Notes: a model not told the origin generated them from the sequence alone. Positions 27,642-38,249 are shown, counted from the stretch's first letter. The stretch: DNA of 58,432 bases from an uncultured Spiribacter sp. (GCA_937884605.1 CALGDM010000027.1:1-58432); one strand, 5' to 3'. Numbers and translations: made by a program.

Positions 27642-27671
27642 TGTTTGTTGCTTGTTCCGTACTGAGGGGAG

Positions 27672-28820
27672 TCAGGGGTTGGAGGCGCGGACGAGCGCCG
27701 CCCGCGCGGTCCGGACGCGGCGTACCGCCTCGTCCCGGCTGGCGGCCGACGCGGTCAGATGGCCCATCTTGCGACCGGCCCGCGGCTCGGCCTTGCCATA
27801 GAGATGCAGATTGACGGCGGGATCCGCCAGCGCCGCCGTCCAGTCGGGTTCACCATCGGCCCAGAGATCGCCCAGCAGGTTGGCCATGGCGGTGGGCTGC
27901 CGGCGGGTGGTGTCACCCAGCGGCAAGCCGCAGACTGCCCGCAGCTGCTGGTCGAACTGACTGCTGGCACAGGCCTCGATGGTCAGATGGCCCGAATTGT
28001 GGGGTCGCGGCGCCAGCTCGTTGACCAGGAGCTCACCCCTGCGGTCAACAAACAGCTCCACGCACAGCACACCCACCACATCGAACGCCTCCATGACCGT
28101 CGCGGCAATCTCGCGGGCCCGGGTGGTCTGGGCTTCATCCAGCGGGGCGTCGGCAATGGAAACATCAAGGATGTGATCCACGTGGCGGTTCTCGATCACG
28201 CCGAAATCCACCCGCTCACCCGTAGCACCGCGCGCGGCCACCACCGACAGCTCAGCAGCAAAATCGACCACGCCCTCGAGGATCGCCGGCCCGCCGCCGA
28301 TGGACGCCCAGGCCGCCACCGCATCGTCGGCGGTGTTGATGCGAGCCTGGCCCTTGCCGTCATAGCCAAAGCCGGCCGTTTTCAGAATGCAGGGCGTGCC
28401 CAGACGGGCAATGGCCGCCAGCAGGGCTTCAAGCGACTCCACCGCCGCATAAGGGGCAGTGGGCAGCCCCGCGGCCGTCAGGGCATGTTTTTCGCGCCAG
28501 CGGTTCTGGCACAGGTGAAGGACCTCGCCGCGTGGTCGCACCGGGCCGTGTCGGGCGGCGGCGTTGGCGGCCGCCGAGGAGATATTCTCGAACTCGAACG
28601 TGACCGCATCGACGTCGCGGGCAAAGCGCTCGATGGCATCAAGGTCTTCGTAAGCGGCAACGGTTTCCCGGTCGGCGATCTGGCCGGTCGGCGAGTCGGC
28701 AGTCGGCGAGAAGGTGTGCACGCGATACCCCATGCGCCGGGCCGACTGCGCCAGCATGCGGCCCAGCTGACCGCTGCCGAGAATGCCAAGGGTGGCGCCG
28801 GGCAGCACCGGGTCATTCAA
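27672..28820 (-). CDS. purK: 5-(carboxyamino)imidazole ribonucleotide synthase
   Basis: This 382-residue ATP-grasp enzyme converts AIR, bicarbonate and ATP to N5-CAIR in purine synthesis. N-terminal [23 protein letters not shown]-grasp segment [11 protein letters not shown], and the catalytic block [19 protein letters not shown] are all present. Its ATG overlaps the purE stop by 4 bases (ATGA), the classical purE-purK coupling. Confidence 0.95.
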   Translation of the reverse strand: MNDPVLPGATLGILGSGQLGRMLAQSARRMGYRVHTFSPTADSPTGQIADRETVAAYEDLDAIERFARDVDAVTFEFENISSAAANAAARHGPVRPRGEVLHLCQNRWREKHALTAAGLPTAPYAAVESLEALLAAIARLGTPCILKTAGFGYDGKGQARINTADDAVAAWASIGGGPAILEGVVDFAAELSVVAARGATGERVDFGVIENRHVDHILDVSIADAPLDEAQTTRAREIAATVMEAFDVVGVLCVELFVDRRGELLVNELAPRPHNSGHLTIEACASSQFDQQLRAVCGLPLGDTTRRQPTAMANLLGDLWADGEPDWTAALADPAVNLHLYGKAEPRAGRKMGHLTASAASRDEAVRRVRTARAALVRASNP

Positions 28821-29308
28821 GGCAGTTCATCCTCGATCACCTTTTGCGCCTGCGCCTCGCGAAAGGCATCGAGGCGCTCGGCAAGGTCCGGATCCTCAGC
28901 GGCCAGCATCGCCACTGCGAACAGCGCGGCATTGCGAGCACCCGACTCGCCGATGGCAAACGTCGCCACCGGCACGCCCCCCGGCATCTGGGCGATGGAC
29001 AGCAGCGAGTCGAGTCCCTTGAGGGCACGGCTTTGCACCGGCACACCCAGCACCGGTACCGGTGTCTGCGCCGCCACCATGCCGGGTAGATGGGCGGCCC
29101 CGCCGGCACCGGCAATGATCGCTCGCAGCCCGCGCTCGCGCGCCGTCGCCGCGTAGTCGTTCATGCGCGCCGGCGTGCGATGCGCCGAGACGATGCGGCA
29201 CTCATGGCGCACGCCAAACTCCTTGAGCACGCTATCGGCATGGGCCATGGTCTCCCAGTCGGAGCGACTGCCCATGATGATGCCGACCCGCGGGGCGTCA
29301 TCGACCAT
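28817..29308 (-). CDS. purE: N5-carboxyaminoimidazole ribonucleotide mutase
   Basis: The 163-residue class I PurE converts N5-CAIR to CAIR. Motifs [22 protein letters not shown] with the catalytic His, [16 protein letters not shown] and [10 protein letters not shown] are intact. I use ATG 29308 ([14 protein letters not shown]). This start lies inside the last codons of phaC, an 11-base overlap, so translation is probably coupled. Confidence 0.95.
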   Translation of the reverse strand: MVDDAPRVGIIMGSRSDWETMAHADSVLKEFGVRHECRIVSAHRTPARMNDYAATARERGLRAIIAGAGGAAHLPGMVAAQTPVPVLGVPVQSRALKGLDSLLSIAQMPGGVPVATFAIGESGARNAALFAVAMLAAEDPDLAERLDAFREAQAQKVIEDELP

Positions 29309-31100
29309 CGCTCGGCTCCCTGACGTAGCGGCCGGGGGCATCCTCGATCGGGGTCAGCTTGCCGTCCCCGGGGGTCCGCGCCGGCACCTCGCCGCCGCGC
29401 TTGGGCGACAGCCACTTGACCCAGTCGAGCCACCAGGAGCCTTCGTGGTGCTTGGCGCTGTTGAACCACGTGTCGGGGTTCTTGGGGTTGCGCCCGTTCA
29501 GCCAGTAGCCGTACTTCTGCTTTTCGGGCGGGTTGACGACGCCGGCGATATGCCCCGAGCCGCCCAGGACAAAACGCGTCGGCCCGCTCAGCAGCTGCGA
29601 GCCGCGGTAGCAGGCATGCCAGGGCGCGATATGGTCTTCCTTGGCCGAGACGAAGTACGACGGCACTTCGACCTTGCCCAGGTCGATGGGAATGCCGTCC
29701 AGCGTGATGCCGCCCGGCTCGCGCAGCTTGTTCTCGAGATACATCTTGCGCAGATAGAAGGCATGCATGCGCGCCGGCATGTTAGTGGAATCCTGGTTCC
29801 AGTAGAGCAGGTCGAACGGGAACGGATCCTGGCCCTTGAGGTAGTTGTTGACGAAAAACGACCAGACCAGATCGTTGGAGCGCAGGCTCGACATGGTCGA
29901 AGCCATCTGGTTGCCGGCCAGATAGCCGCGCTCGTTCATCTGCTTTTCGAGATTGGTGAGCTGCTCCTCGTCAATGAACACCTCAAGCTCGCCGGGGCTG
30001 TCAAAGTCGAGCAGCGTGGTCAGGAAGGTAGCGCTGTTCACGCCGCCCTCGCCCCGACTGGCCATCCAGGCCAGGGTCGAAGCCAGCAGCGTGCCGCCCA
30101 GACAATAGCCGATGATGTTGACGTCGCGCTCGCCAACGGCCTGCTCGACGGCATCCAGTGCCGCCAGCGGGCCCTGCTTCATGTAGTCCTCGAACTCCTT
30201 GTCGGCGAGTTCGGCATCGGGATTGCGCCACGAAATGACGAACACCGTAAAGCCCTGATCCACCAGCCATTTGACCAGCGAGTTCTTGGGCCGAAGGTCG
30301 AGGATGTAGTACTTGTTGATCCACGGCGGCACGAACAGCAGCGGCCGGCGCGCCACCTCCTCGGTGGTCGGCGAATACTGGATCAGCTGCGTCAGCTCGT
30401 TTTCGTAGACCACCTTGCCGGGGGTGATCGCCAGATCTTCGCCCACGTCAAAGGCATTGGGGTCGGTCTGACGGATCTTGAGCTTGCCGTTGCCCCGCTC
30501 GAGGTCCTCGAGCAGATTGTTCAGGCCGTCCACCAGATTCTGGCCGCCGGTCTCGACGGTGCGCTCGAGCACCTCGGGGTTGGTGGCCAGGAAATTGCTC
30601 GGCGAAGCGGCGCTGATGAACTGCCGGGTATGGAAGTCGATCTTGCGCTGGGTCTTCTCGTCGAGCCCCTCCACGGTATTGACCGAGTGATTGAGGTAAT
30701 CGGCGGTCAGCAGATAGGTCTGCTTGACGAAGTCAAAGAACGGATTGTCATCCCAGGCATCATGCTGGAAGCGCTTGTCGCTCTTGGGCGCAGCGCGGAC
30801 CGGCTCGCTTTCGACGCCCATCATGCGCAGTGTCTGATTCTGGACAAGCGCCATGTAGTCCTGCCAGAAGGCCATCTGGGATTCCATCAACTGCACCGGA
30901 TCGGCCATGAGGCGCGTGTACAGATCCTGGAACAGCTTGCTCATGTGCAGCGCGTCGTCCACCGAGATCTGCTGGCCGAACTGCTGACGCGTCAGGAAGT
31001 CCTTGACCAGATGCTGACTCCGGCCGGCGACCTCGGCCAGCGAGCGCGACAGCTCGTTGGGGTCGACCTGACCGGTTCCGGTATCCTGCTGATCAGTCAT
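29298..31100 (-). CDS. phaC: Class I poly(3-hydroxyalkanoate) synthase
   Basis: Polymerises (R)-3-hydroxyacyl-CoA into carbon-storage polyester granules. The 600-residue product has the PhaC N-terminal domain ([19 protein letters not shown]) and an alpha/beta-hydrolase core with the lipase-like box GYCLGGT, nucleophile Cys333. The catalytic Asp lies in KEDHIAPW and the His in [13 protein letters not shown]. Start ATG 31100 has GAGG upstream. It is the first gene of a run with purE, purK and possibly rdgC. No phaA, phaB or phasin gene is in the window. Confidence 0.95.
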   Translation of the reverse strand: MTDQQDTGTGQVDPNELSRSLAEVAGRSQHLVKDFLTRQQFGQQISVDDALHMSKLFQDLYTRLMADPVQLMESQMAFWQDYMALVQNQTLRMMGVESEPVRAAPKSDKRFQHDAWDDNPFFDFVKQTYLLTADYLNHSVNTVEGLDEKTQRKIDFHTRQFISAASPSNFLATNPEVLERTVETGGQNLVDGLNNLLEDLERGNGKLKIRQTDPNAFDVGEDLAITPGKVVYENELTQLIQYSPTTEEVARRPLLFVPPWINKYYILDLRPKNSLVKWLVDQGFTVFVISWRNPDAELADKEFEDYMKQGPLAALDAVEQAVGERDVNIIGYCLGGTLLASTLAWMASRGEGGVNSATFLTTLLDFDSPGELEVFIDEEQLTNLEKQMNERGYLAGNQMASTMSSLRSNDLVWSFFVNNYLKGQDPFPFDLLYWNQDSTNMPARMHAFYLRKMYLENKLREPGGITLDGIPIDLGKVEVPSYFVSAKEDHIAPWHACYRGSQLLSGPTRFVLGGSGHIAGVVNPPEKQKYGYWLNGRNPKNPDTWFNSAKHHEGSWWLDWVKWLSPKRGGEVPARTPGDGKLTPIEDAPGRYVREPSDGR

Positions 31101-31184
31101 AGCGAGCCTCCGCTCACGAAACAAGTGGTGATTGGGATCATACGGCACTGCGACAAACCGCCACAAACCCCTGCACCACCCCCT

Positions 31185-31928
31185 GTGGTAGCGGCCGCCG
31201 AGGCCCCGCCGGCGGCCGCCAGCGCACTGGCCGACCGCATCGGCAGTCCACTGCAGGCGCATCCGCCCGATCGGGGCCTGTACCTGTGGCTGGCCGCGGA
31301 CGGACTCAGCCTCTGCCAGGCCACGGGCCCAGCGATGTGCATGCGCGCCGAGTTTGTGGGCGGCGTACAGGGATACCGAAGTGCCCGGCAACGCCACCAG
31401 CGCGAAGCCATTGTTCGCGCCTGCGGCATTACCCGCGAACACTGCCCATGGGTCGTGGATGCCACCGCGGGACTGGGGCGTGATGCCTTTGTGCTCGCCA
31501 CCGCCGGCGCCCACGTCAGCCTGCTCGAGCGCTCACCCGTGGTGCATGCGCTACTGCTTGATGGACTGGAGCGCGCCGCGGCTGCTGGCGCCGGCGAGCG
31601 CACGGCGCGCATGCACCCCTATGCCGTCGATGCCCTGGACTGGCTGAGCGGAGCGGCCGACCGACCCTGCCCGGCGGTGGTCTACCTTGACCCGATGTAC
31701 GCGGGACGGCGTCGCGGCGCCGCCGGCAAGGAGCTGGCGCTGTTGCAGGCGCTGTTGCCCGGCACCACGGACGAGTCGGCGCTGCTGGCCCGGGCCCGGG
31801 CCGCTGCCACCGAGCGCGTCGTGGTCAAGCGCCACCGCCATGCGGCTCCACTGGCTGACCAGCCCCCGGATTACCACCTGCCGGGGCGCAGCACCCGGTT
31901 TGATGTCTATCGCACCAGAAAGGCCTGA
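31185..31928 (+). CDS. rsmJ: 16S rRNA (guanine-1516-N2)-methyltransferase
   Basis: The SAM-dependent enzyme methylates G1516 of 16S rRNA. Motif I VVDATAGLGRDAFVLATAGA, LLERSPVVHALLLDGL, the catalytic-region VVYLDPMY, and ending VVVKRHRHAAPL are as in E. coli RsmJ. The start is uncertain: GTG 31185 gives 247 residues (E. coli has 250), while GTG 31125 or 31128 would add 19-20. None has a clear ribosome site. It is divergent from phaC, and its last 22 bases overlap the convergent gene downstream. Confidence 0.88.
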   Translation: MVAAAEAPPAAASALADRIGSPLQAHPPDRGLYLWLAADGLSLCQATGPAMCMRAEFVGGVQGYRSARQRHQREAIVRACGITREHCPWVVDATAGLGRDAFVLATAGAHVSLLERSPVVHALLLDGLERAAAAGAGERTARMHPYAVDALDWLSGAADRPCPAVVYLDPMYAGRRRGAAGKELALLQALLPGTTDESALLARARAAATERVVVKRHRHAAPLADQPPDYHLPGRSTRFDVYRTRKA

Positions 31929-32815
31929 TCGGGCTCGGCCCGCGGCAGACTGACCGACGCCTCGAGCGCCAGCATGCAGGCCCAGGGATCAGCCGCCGCG
32001 GCGGGCGCCACCAGATCCGACTGGGCCACCAGTCGCAGCCGCAGATCACTGAGCCCGTTGCGGGCCAGCCGGGTAACGGCAGCCGCCTGTGCCGACGTAT
32101 CGGCATCCCCCGCCACCAGGGCCACCAGCGTGCCTCCGCGGCGGGTCCGCGGGTTGAACTCCGCCACGCGCAGGCTGCGCAGCCCCTCGCCCAGCGCCTC
32201 GTCGAGTACCGGCCAGGCCGCCTGCAGACGCTGACGATGCGCGGGCTCCAGGACCGGCACCGGCGGCATCGCCAGGCGCAGGGCCTGTTCGATGAGCACT
32301 TCCGAGGGCGGGCCGGCGGCCATGTAAGCCGCCGGCGTGCGATTGCCCAGCCCCGGCTGGGGCGTGTCCCACCAGTGCCGCGCCGCGGCTTCCCCCTCCG
32401 GATGACCGTGCAGAAGGCGTTCGATGAAGTGATGATTGCAGCTGACCGCGAAGCGCCCCGCCACTTCGCGGCGGGCCCCGGGGTAGCCGCAGACTTCGCA
32501 GGTTACCGCCGCCCGATCGCGGGCCTCGACCACCCGCGGCGACACCGGATCGCGGAGGCCGTCAAACGCCACCTCGAGCATGCCCCCACGGGCGCACAGG
32601 CGGCGCCAGCGAAAGCCATTGCGTTCGGCCAGGGGCATGCCGGCCTCGACCTGCTCGAAGAGTCGCTCGAGCACGCCATACCAGCCCGGCGGGACGTCCA
32701 CCTGAACCCCATCGGCATCCTCGCTGGCCCCGGGGCAGCGAAACTGCCAGGGATAGCGAAGCTGCGCAGCAGCGAGAAAGGCCCGATAGCGACGCTCGGC
32801 GGTGGTGGAATCCAT
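31907..32815 (-). CDS. Unknown protein with CxxC knuckle and MbcA/ParS-like segment
   Basis: The 302-residue soluble protein has no named family that I know. Residues 44-130 (PPGWYGVLERLFEQVEAGMP to SCNHHF) resemble the small CEVCG-containing domain often seen in accessory proteins, with a possible zinc set at Cys106, Cys109, Cys126 and His128/129. Residues 131-165 (GEAAARHWWDTPQPGLGNRT PAAYM) look like the toxin-binding MbcA/ParS/Xre C-terminal domain, which carries a W..TP...L...TP pattern. The last about 110 residues are alanine-rich with no clear match. Convergent with rsmJ. Both domain readings are by eye. Confidence 0.55.
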   Translation of the reverse strand: MDSTTAERRYRAFLAAAQLRYPWQFRCPGASEDADGVQVDVPPGWYGVLERLFEQVEAGMPLAERNGFRWRRLCARGGMLEVAFDGLRDPVSPRVVEARDRAAVTCEVCGYPGARREVAGRFAVSCNHHFIERLLHGHPEGEAAARHWWDTPQPGLGNRTPAAYMAAGPPSEVLIEQALRLAMPPVPVLEPAHRQRLQAAWPVLDEALGEGLRSLRVAEFNPRTRRGGTLVALVAGDADTSAQAAAVTRLARNGLSDLRLRLVAQSDLVAPAAAADPWACMLALEASVSLPRAEPDQAFLVR

Positions 32816-32874
32816 GGTTCATTGTGACCCGAGCGGATGGCAGCGGTCATCCCGCCGGATCAGCGATCACCCAT

Positions 32875-32908
32875 AAAAAAGGCCCGATGCCGCGCACGGC
32901 ATCGGGCC
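32875..32908 (-). terminator. Rho-independent terminator after the RRM gene
   Basis: An 11-bp stem GGCCCGATGCC/GGCATCGGGCC (32881-32908) with a 6-base loop has an A-run at 32875-32880, which is a U-run on the minus strand. It lies 20 bases after the stop of the RRM gene. Confidence 0.92.
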
Positions 32909-32928
32909 CTGACAGTCAAGTCCTGCGG

Positions 32929-33207
32929 TTACCAGGAACGGCGCGGGCCGCCTCCACCGCCGGGCTTACGTTCCTGCGCCTCATTGATGCGCAGCGTGCG
33001 TCCGCCCATTTCCGTGCCATTGAGTGCCTCGATGGCGGCGTCCGCCTCGGCAGGGTCCATGCGCACGAAGCCAAAGCCACGAGGACGACCGGTTTCCCGA
33101 TCGGAGATCATCCGAACCTCTTTGACCTCACCGTGGTTGGCGAAAAGGTCACGGACTTCATCCTCGGAGGCGGAGAAGGGCAGATTGCCCACGTAAATCG
33201 ATTTCAT
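32929..33207 (-). CDS. RRM RNA-binding protein
   Basis: The 92-residue protein consists of one RNA-recognition motif with RNP2 IYVGNLPF at residues 4-11 and RNP1 GFGFVRM near 44-50, then a short Gly/Arg tail (GGGGGPRRSW). This is the standalone bacterial RRM type, often linked to cold or stress response. It has its own promoter, a leader of about 130 bases with two hairpins, and its own terminator, so it is monocistronic. Confidence 0.93.
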   Translation of the reverse strand: MKSIYVGNLPFSASEDEVRDLFANHGEVKEVRMISDRETGRPRGFGFVRMDPAEADAAIEALNGTEMGGRTLRINEAQERKPGGGGGPRRSW

Positions 33208-33344
33208 CTATCTGTCTCATCAAGGTCTGCCGGGTTTATCAATCCGACAGGTCAAACATCGCAGAAGGCGTCTGCCTTCCTTTAGACCGCCCGAACGTCG
33301 GGCTGCCGGGTGCTGATCACAAAGCAATCATGCACTTGGCTAGG

Positions 33345-33373
33345 ACAATACGGCAGGGGTGCGCGCTGCGCAA
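33345..33373 (-). promoter_or_regulatory. Sigma-70 promoter of the RRM gene, long structured leader
   Basis: On the minus strand TTGCGC (33373-33368), 17 bases, then TATTGT (33350-33345). Expected start near 33338 leaves about 130 untranslated bases. The leader contains hairpins formed by GCCCGA/TCGGGC and GAAGGC/GCCTTC. Confidence 0.55.
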
Positions 33374-33943
<570 letters not shown>

Positions 33944-34489
33944 TCAATCCGCCCGCTGCAGCAGCCCAAACCAGACATCACCGGCGGTTTTCTGGCGCTG
34001 ACAGACCCAATCGCCGGGATCGAGCGTTGGGGCATGCCCGGCGCGCGCCTCGACATAGACCTGAGCCGCGTCGGCGAGCCATCCGCCCTGCGCCAGCCCG
34101 ATCAGAGCGGCATCAAGCCAGTCACTGCGAAAAGGCGGATCCACAAACACCAGATCAAACGCCACGGGATCAGAGCGCAGAAAACGCCGCGCATCCATTG
34201 TCAGCACCCGGGCCCGCGGCGTTGCCTCGAGGCGCTCGATCAGCTTTTGCAGGGCCGCCGCCACCGGCCGCGAGCGCTCCACGAACGTGGCCGATGCCGC
34301 CCCCCGGGACAGCGCCTCGAGCCCCAACGCACCGGTGCCCGCAAACAGATCGAGCACGTGGGCGCCGCGCAGCGTCGGCTGCAGCCAGTTGAACACCGTC
34401 TCGCGATTGCGATCGGCGGTAGGCCGCAGTCCCGGAGCCGTACCCACCGGAAACCGTCGGCCGCCCCAGTCACCGCCGATAATGCGCAT
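33944..34489 (-). CDS. rsmD: 16S rRNA (guanine-966-N2)-methyltransferase
   Basis: The 181-residue SAM enzyme modifies G966 of 16S rRNA. MRIIGGDWGGRRF start, motif I LDLFAGTGALGLEAL at residues 46-60, and catalytic DPPF at 117-120 are all in place. Its start codon overlaps the end of the upstream M16 gene, so M16-M16-rsmD-coaD read as one cluster. Confidence 0.95.
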   Translation of the reverse strand: MRIIGGDWGGRRFPVGTAPGLRPTADRNRETVFNWLQPTLRGAHVLDLFAGTGALGLEALSRGAASATFVERSRPVAAALQKLIERLEATPRARVLTMDARRFLRSDPVAFDLVFVDPPFRSDWLDAALIGLAQGGWLADAAQVYVEARAGHAPTLDPGDWVCQRQKTAGDVWFGLLQRAD

Positions 34490-35808
34490 TATTCGGCTTC
34501 GTTGATCGTCGCCTCCGGGCCGACCAGCACAGTGATGTTGCGTGCCGGATCGATATGCTCGTGCATGGCCGAGCGGACCGCCTCGCCATCCAGGGCGTCG
34601 ATGCGCTCGACAAACTGCTCGAGGTAGTCCGGCGACAGATCGTAAAAGCCGATGGTGGCCACATAGCCCAGCAGATCCCGATTACTGTCGAGCTGCAGCG
34701 GGAAGCTGCCGGTGATATTGCGCTTGGAATCACTCAGCCGCTGCGCCGCCGGCTCGTCGACCCGCATTGCCTCAAGGCTATCGCGCATGACCGACAGCGC
34801 CTCTTGCAGGGAGTCATTGCGCACCTGGGTGGTCATCTGGAACCGACCGCGCCGGGCGCCGGAGGTGAGCGACGAGGCGCTACTGTAGGACAGCCCACGC
34901 TCTTCACGCATGCGCTCGGCAAGAATCGAGGTCAGTCCCCCGCCACCGAGAATGTGGTTGCCCAGATACAGCGGATAATAGGCTTCGCTGCCCTTGCGGA
35001 CCGAGGGCTGGCCCATCATTACGTGGGTCTGCTCGGCCTCCAGCGGCACGCGGATGGTACGCGCCGAGGCCGGGGGTTCCACGGCCGGCAGCGCTTGCAG
35101 CGATTCGCCCGCCGGCAGCGCGCCACTCAGGGCGTTGGCAATCGCCTCGGCACGCTCGGCACCGAGATCGCCGACAATGGACACGGTGGCGTTGCGGGCC
35201 GTGTAGTGGCGGCGATGGAAGTCGACCACCGCCGAGCGGGTCAGCTCATCGACCGACTCCAGCGTGCCACCGGGCGGCGTGGCGTAGGGATGCTCGCCGT
35301 AGATGCCCCGCATGAAGGCCTTCTCGGCCAGCGCCGAGGCCGATGACTGCGCCTGCTGCAGCCCAAGGCTCATCTGTCGGCGCACGCGCTCGACGGCATC
35401 GGAAGGGAAGTCGGCCCTGGCGATGACCTCAGCCAGGCTGTCGATCACCGGATCGAGGCGGGCCGGCTCGCTGAGGGCCCGAACACTGACCTGAGCGGTA
35501 TCACGACCACTGCCGGTACTGACGCGGGCGCCATAGCGCTCGAAGCCGCGGGCGATGGCCCCGGCCGATCGCTCGGGCGTGCCCTCCAGCAGGAGATTGC
35601 TGGTCATCCGCGCCAGCCCGGGCGTATCGCCATCGCGGGCACTGCCCGCATCGAAGGTCACGCGGACATCAACGATGGGCAGCTCGTGGCGCTCGACAAA
35701 CAGCACGTCGGTGCCGGCACGGGTGGTCCATTCCTGGATATCGGCTTGCATTGCGCCCCCTGTGTGACTGAATAGGATCAGCGTGGCCGCCGCGATGAGG
35801 CGCTTCAT
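34489..35808 (-). CDS. M16 peptidase-like protein lacking the zinc motif
   Basis: The 439-residue exported protein has a signal peptide (KRLIAAATLILFSHTGGAMQA) and two M16 half domains. At the position where an active M16 subunit has HxxEH, it has GLARMTSNLLLEGT, so it cannot bind zinc there. In two-subunit pitrilysin-type peptidases the second subunit is catalytically silent and helps clamp the substrate, and this protein fits that role. It overlaps the active subunit gene by 4 bases. Confidence 0.88.
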   Translation of the reverse strand: MKRLIAAATLILFSHTGGAMQADIQEWTTRAGTDVLFVERHELPIVDVRVTFDAGSARDGDTPGLARMTSNLLLEGTPERSAGAIARGFERYGARVSTGSGRDTAQVSVRALSEPARLDPVIDSLAEVIARADFPSDAVERVRRQMSLGLQQAQSSASALAEKAFMRGIYGEHPYATPPGGTLESVDELTRSAVVDFHRRHYTARNATVSIVGDLGAERAEAIANALSGALPAGESLQALPAVEPPASARTIRVPLEAEQTHVMMGQPSVRKGSEAYYPLYLGNHILGGGGLTSILAERMREERGLSYSSASSLTSGARRGRFQMTTQVRNDSLQEALSVMRDSLEAMRVDEPAAQRLSDSKRNITGSFPLQLDSNRDLLGYVATIGFYDLSPDYLEQFVERIDALDGEAVRSAMHEHIDPARNITVLVGPEATINEAE

Positions 35809-37142
35809 CCGGCATCCTCCTCATCCGCGGGTCGCATGATGCCGACGGTAAGCATTTCGGGGCGGAGATACTTCCGGGCAGCGGCCCGCAGATCCTCCGC
35901 GGTCAGGGCACGCACGTTTTCCTCAAACGCGTTGAGGGTCTGGTAGCCGGCACCGGTGGTCTCGAGCATGCCAAGCTGCATGGCCTGGTAGAACACCGAG
36001 TCCATTTCGAACAGATGATCGGCCAGCATCTGGCTGCGGGCCCGCTCGAGGGCCTCGTCCGAGACAAGGGTTTCCTGCAGCCGGCGAATCTGCTCGCGCA
36101 GTGCCGTTTCCACGGCTTCGACATCACCCTCGGCCGGGACGCCGAACAGTGAAAACTCGCCGTCCAGGCGAACCATGGGGTTGTAGCCTGCGCCGGCCGC
36201 CGCCGCTACGCCCGAGCCACGGACCAAATCCTCGGCCAGGCGCGCGCCGTCACCGCCATCGAGGATGGTGGCAAGCATCTGCAGCGCGTAAGGATCGCGA
36301 CTCGACTCGGCGGTGGGGAAGGATGGCACCTCGTAGCCCATGCGCAGCTGGGTCACCCGGGCCTGGGGATCGCGATGAATGACGCGCCGCTCGCCGGGTG
36401 GCTGGAGGTTGTCGGCGTCGTGGACCGTGGGCACCTCGCGGCCCTCGATGTCGCCGAAGTATTCCTGCGCCATTGAGTGAACCGCCTCGGGCTCAACGTC
36501 GCCGGCCACCACCAGAATGGCGTTGGAGGGCGTGTACCACTGGTCGTACCAGTCACGTAGATCCGCTACGTCGAACGCCGCCACATCATCGGCCCAGCCA
36601 ATGATCGGATGCGCATAGCCGGTACCCGGGTGGGCGATGGCGGCATAGCGCTCGGCAAAGCGACCCTCGGGCCGATCGTCGGTGCGCAGCCGGCGCTCTT
36701 CGAGAACCACTTCACGCTCGGTGGACAGCGCCTCGGCGTTGATCTGCAGATTGGCCATGCGATCCGCCTCGAGCTCGAGCGCCACCGCCAGCCGGTCGGC
36801 GGCCATGATCTCGAAGTAGGCGCTGAAGTCGCGGCCGGTGAAGGCGTTCAAGCGCCCACCCTCACGCGAGATGATCTCCGAGAATTCGCCCTCCGCGTGG
36901 CGCTCGGTGCCCTTGAACATCATGTGCTCGAACAGATGGGACAGGCCCGTCTCGCCCCGGGTCTCATAGGATGAGCCCACCCGGTACCAGACCTGCGAGA
37001 CCACCACCGGGGCGCGGTGATCCTCGCGCACCAGTACCTGCAGACCGTTATCGAGGGTGAATTCGGTGACGCCCGAGCTGGACTGCGCGGCGACCGGCGC
37101 CGCCATCAGCGCGGGAATCAAGGCAAGGAGCGCGTTTCGCAT
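35805..37142 (-). CDS. M16 zinc peptidase, active subunit
   Basis: The 445-residue periplasmic metallopeptidase has a signal peptide cut near AAQ20 and the inverted zinc motif HLFEH at residues 69-73 within GLSHLFEHMMFKGTERH. The distal glutamate lies near 148 in TEREVVLEE. Partner of the silent subunit encoded directly downstream. The substrate is unknown. I chose ATG 37142 because it gives a clean signal peptide. The gene is divergent from ftsY. Confidence 0.92.
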   Translation of the reverse strand: MRNALLALIPALMAAPVAAQSSSGVTEFTLDNGLQVLVREDHRAPVVVSQVWYRVGSSYETRGETGLSHLFEHMMFKGTERHAEGEFSEIISREGGRLNAFTGRDFSAYFEIMAADRLAVALELEADRMANLQINAEALSTEREVVLEERRLRTDDRPEGRFAERYAAIAHPGTGYAHPIIGWADDVAAFDVADLRDWYDQWYTPSNAILVVAGDVEPEAVHSMAQEYFGDIEGREVPTVHDADNLQPPGERRVIHRDPQARVTQLRMGYEVPSFPTAESSRDPYALQMLATILDGGDGARLAEDLVRGSGVAAAAGAGYNPMVRLDGEFSLFGVPAEGDVEAVETALREQIRRLQETLVSDEALERARSQMLADHLFEMDSVFYQAMQLGMLETTGAGYQTLNAFEENVRALTAEDLRAAARKYLRPEMLTVGIMRPADEEDAG

Positions 37143-37235
37143 CGTCAATGAAGCCTCTAGGTTTTGACACATCGAGTCATCGATGCGGTGTTAGCATACT
37201 GGATCATTCGTTCACGCCCGAACCCCGAGAGTTCC

Positions 37236-38245
37236 ATGCTGCCGTTTCGTCGCAAGAAAAAGGCCCCGTCCGCCGAGTCCAACGACACCCCGGCGGCCAC
37301 CGCCGAGACATCATCGCGCCCCGGTCTGCTGAAGCGTCTGCGCAGTGGGCTCAAACGCACGGGCAGCGGCCTCGGCCAGCTCTTTCTGGGTCGCAAGCGC
37401 ATCGACGCCGACCTGCTCGAGACCCTCGAGACCCACCTGCTGATGGCCGACGTGGGCATGGAGGCCACCACGCGCATCATCAACGATCTGACCGATCGGC
37501 TGAAACGCAACGAGCTCGATGACACCGACGCGCTGCAGCGCGCGCTGCGCGAGGACATGCTCGAGATCCTCGAACCGGTCAACCAGCCCCTCGAGATCCG
37601 CCACCACGCCAAACCCATGGTCATCCTGACGGTGGGCATCAACGGCGCCGGCAAGACCACCACCATCGGCAAGCTCGCCGAGCAGTACCGACAGCAGGGA
37701 CTGCGCGTCATTCTGGCCGCGGGGGACACCTTTCGGGCCGCCGCGGTGGAGCAGCTCCAGGCCTGGGGCGAGCGTACCGGCACGCCGGTCATCGCCCAGC
37801 CCACCGGCGCCGACTCGGCATCGGTGGTTTATGACGCCCACCAGGCGGCCATCGCCCGCGGCGCGGACGTGTTGATCGCCGATACCGCCGGGCGGCTGCA
37901 CACCCAGGGCAACCTGATGGAAGAACTGCGCAAGATCCGGCGGGTGCTCGGCAAACAGGACGAGCATGCCCCCCATGAAGTGCTTCTGGTGCTGGATGCC
38001 GGCACCGGGCAGAACGCGCTGGCGCAGGCCGAGCAGTTCGGGGCCGCGGTCAACGTGACCGGGCTGGCGCTGACCAAGCTCGACGGCACCGCGAAGGGCG
38101 GCGTCATCTTTGCCATGGCACAGCGGTTTGGTATTCCGGTGCGGTTTATCGGCATTGGCGAGAGTGTCGATGACCTGCGGCCCTTTGATGCCGAGGCCTT
38201 TGTCGACGCCCTGCTCGACGCGGCGATCACGGAATCGGATGACAC

Positions 38246-38249
<4 letters not shown>
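37236..38249 (+). CDS. ftsY: Signal recognition particle receptor FtsY
   Basis: The 337-residue SRP GTPase docks ribosome-SRP complexes at the membrane. A basic N-terminus (LPFRRKKKAPSA) and shortened A domain are followed by the NG domain: GINGAGKTTTIGKLAEQ near residue 134, DTAGRLHTQGNLMEEL near 216, and TKLDGTAKGG near 281. It leads the ftsYEX operon; the next start overlaps by ATGA. Confidence 0.95.

Noticed and set aside
29163-31184. Long plus-strand open frame continuous with rsmJ
   Set aside because: It is antisense to phaC and purE. Only the part from about 31185 resembles RsmJ.
37143-37235. Clear bidirectional promoter between the M16 gene and ftsY
   Set aside because: A good TTGACA is present at about 37164, but no -10 lies at proper spacing, so I do not assign a promoter.
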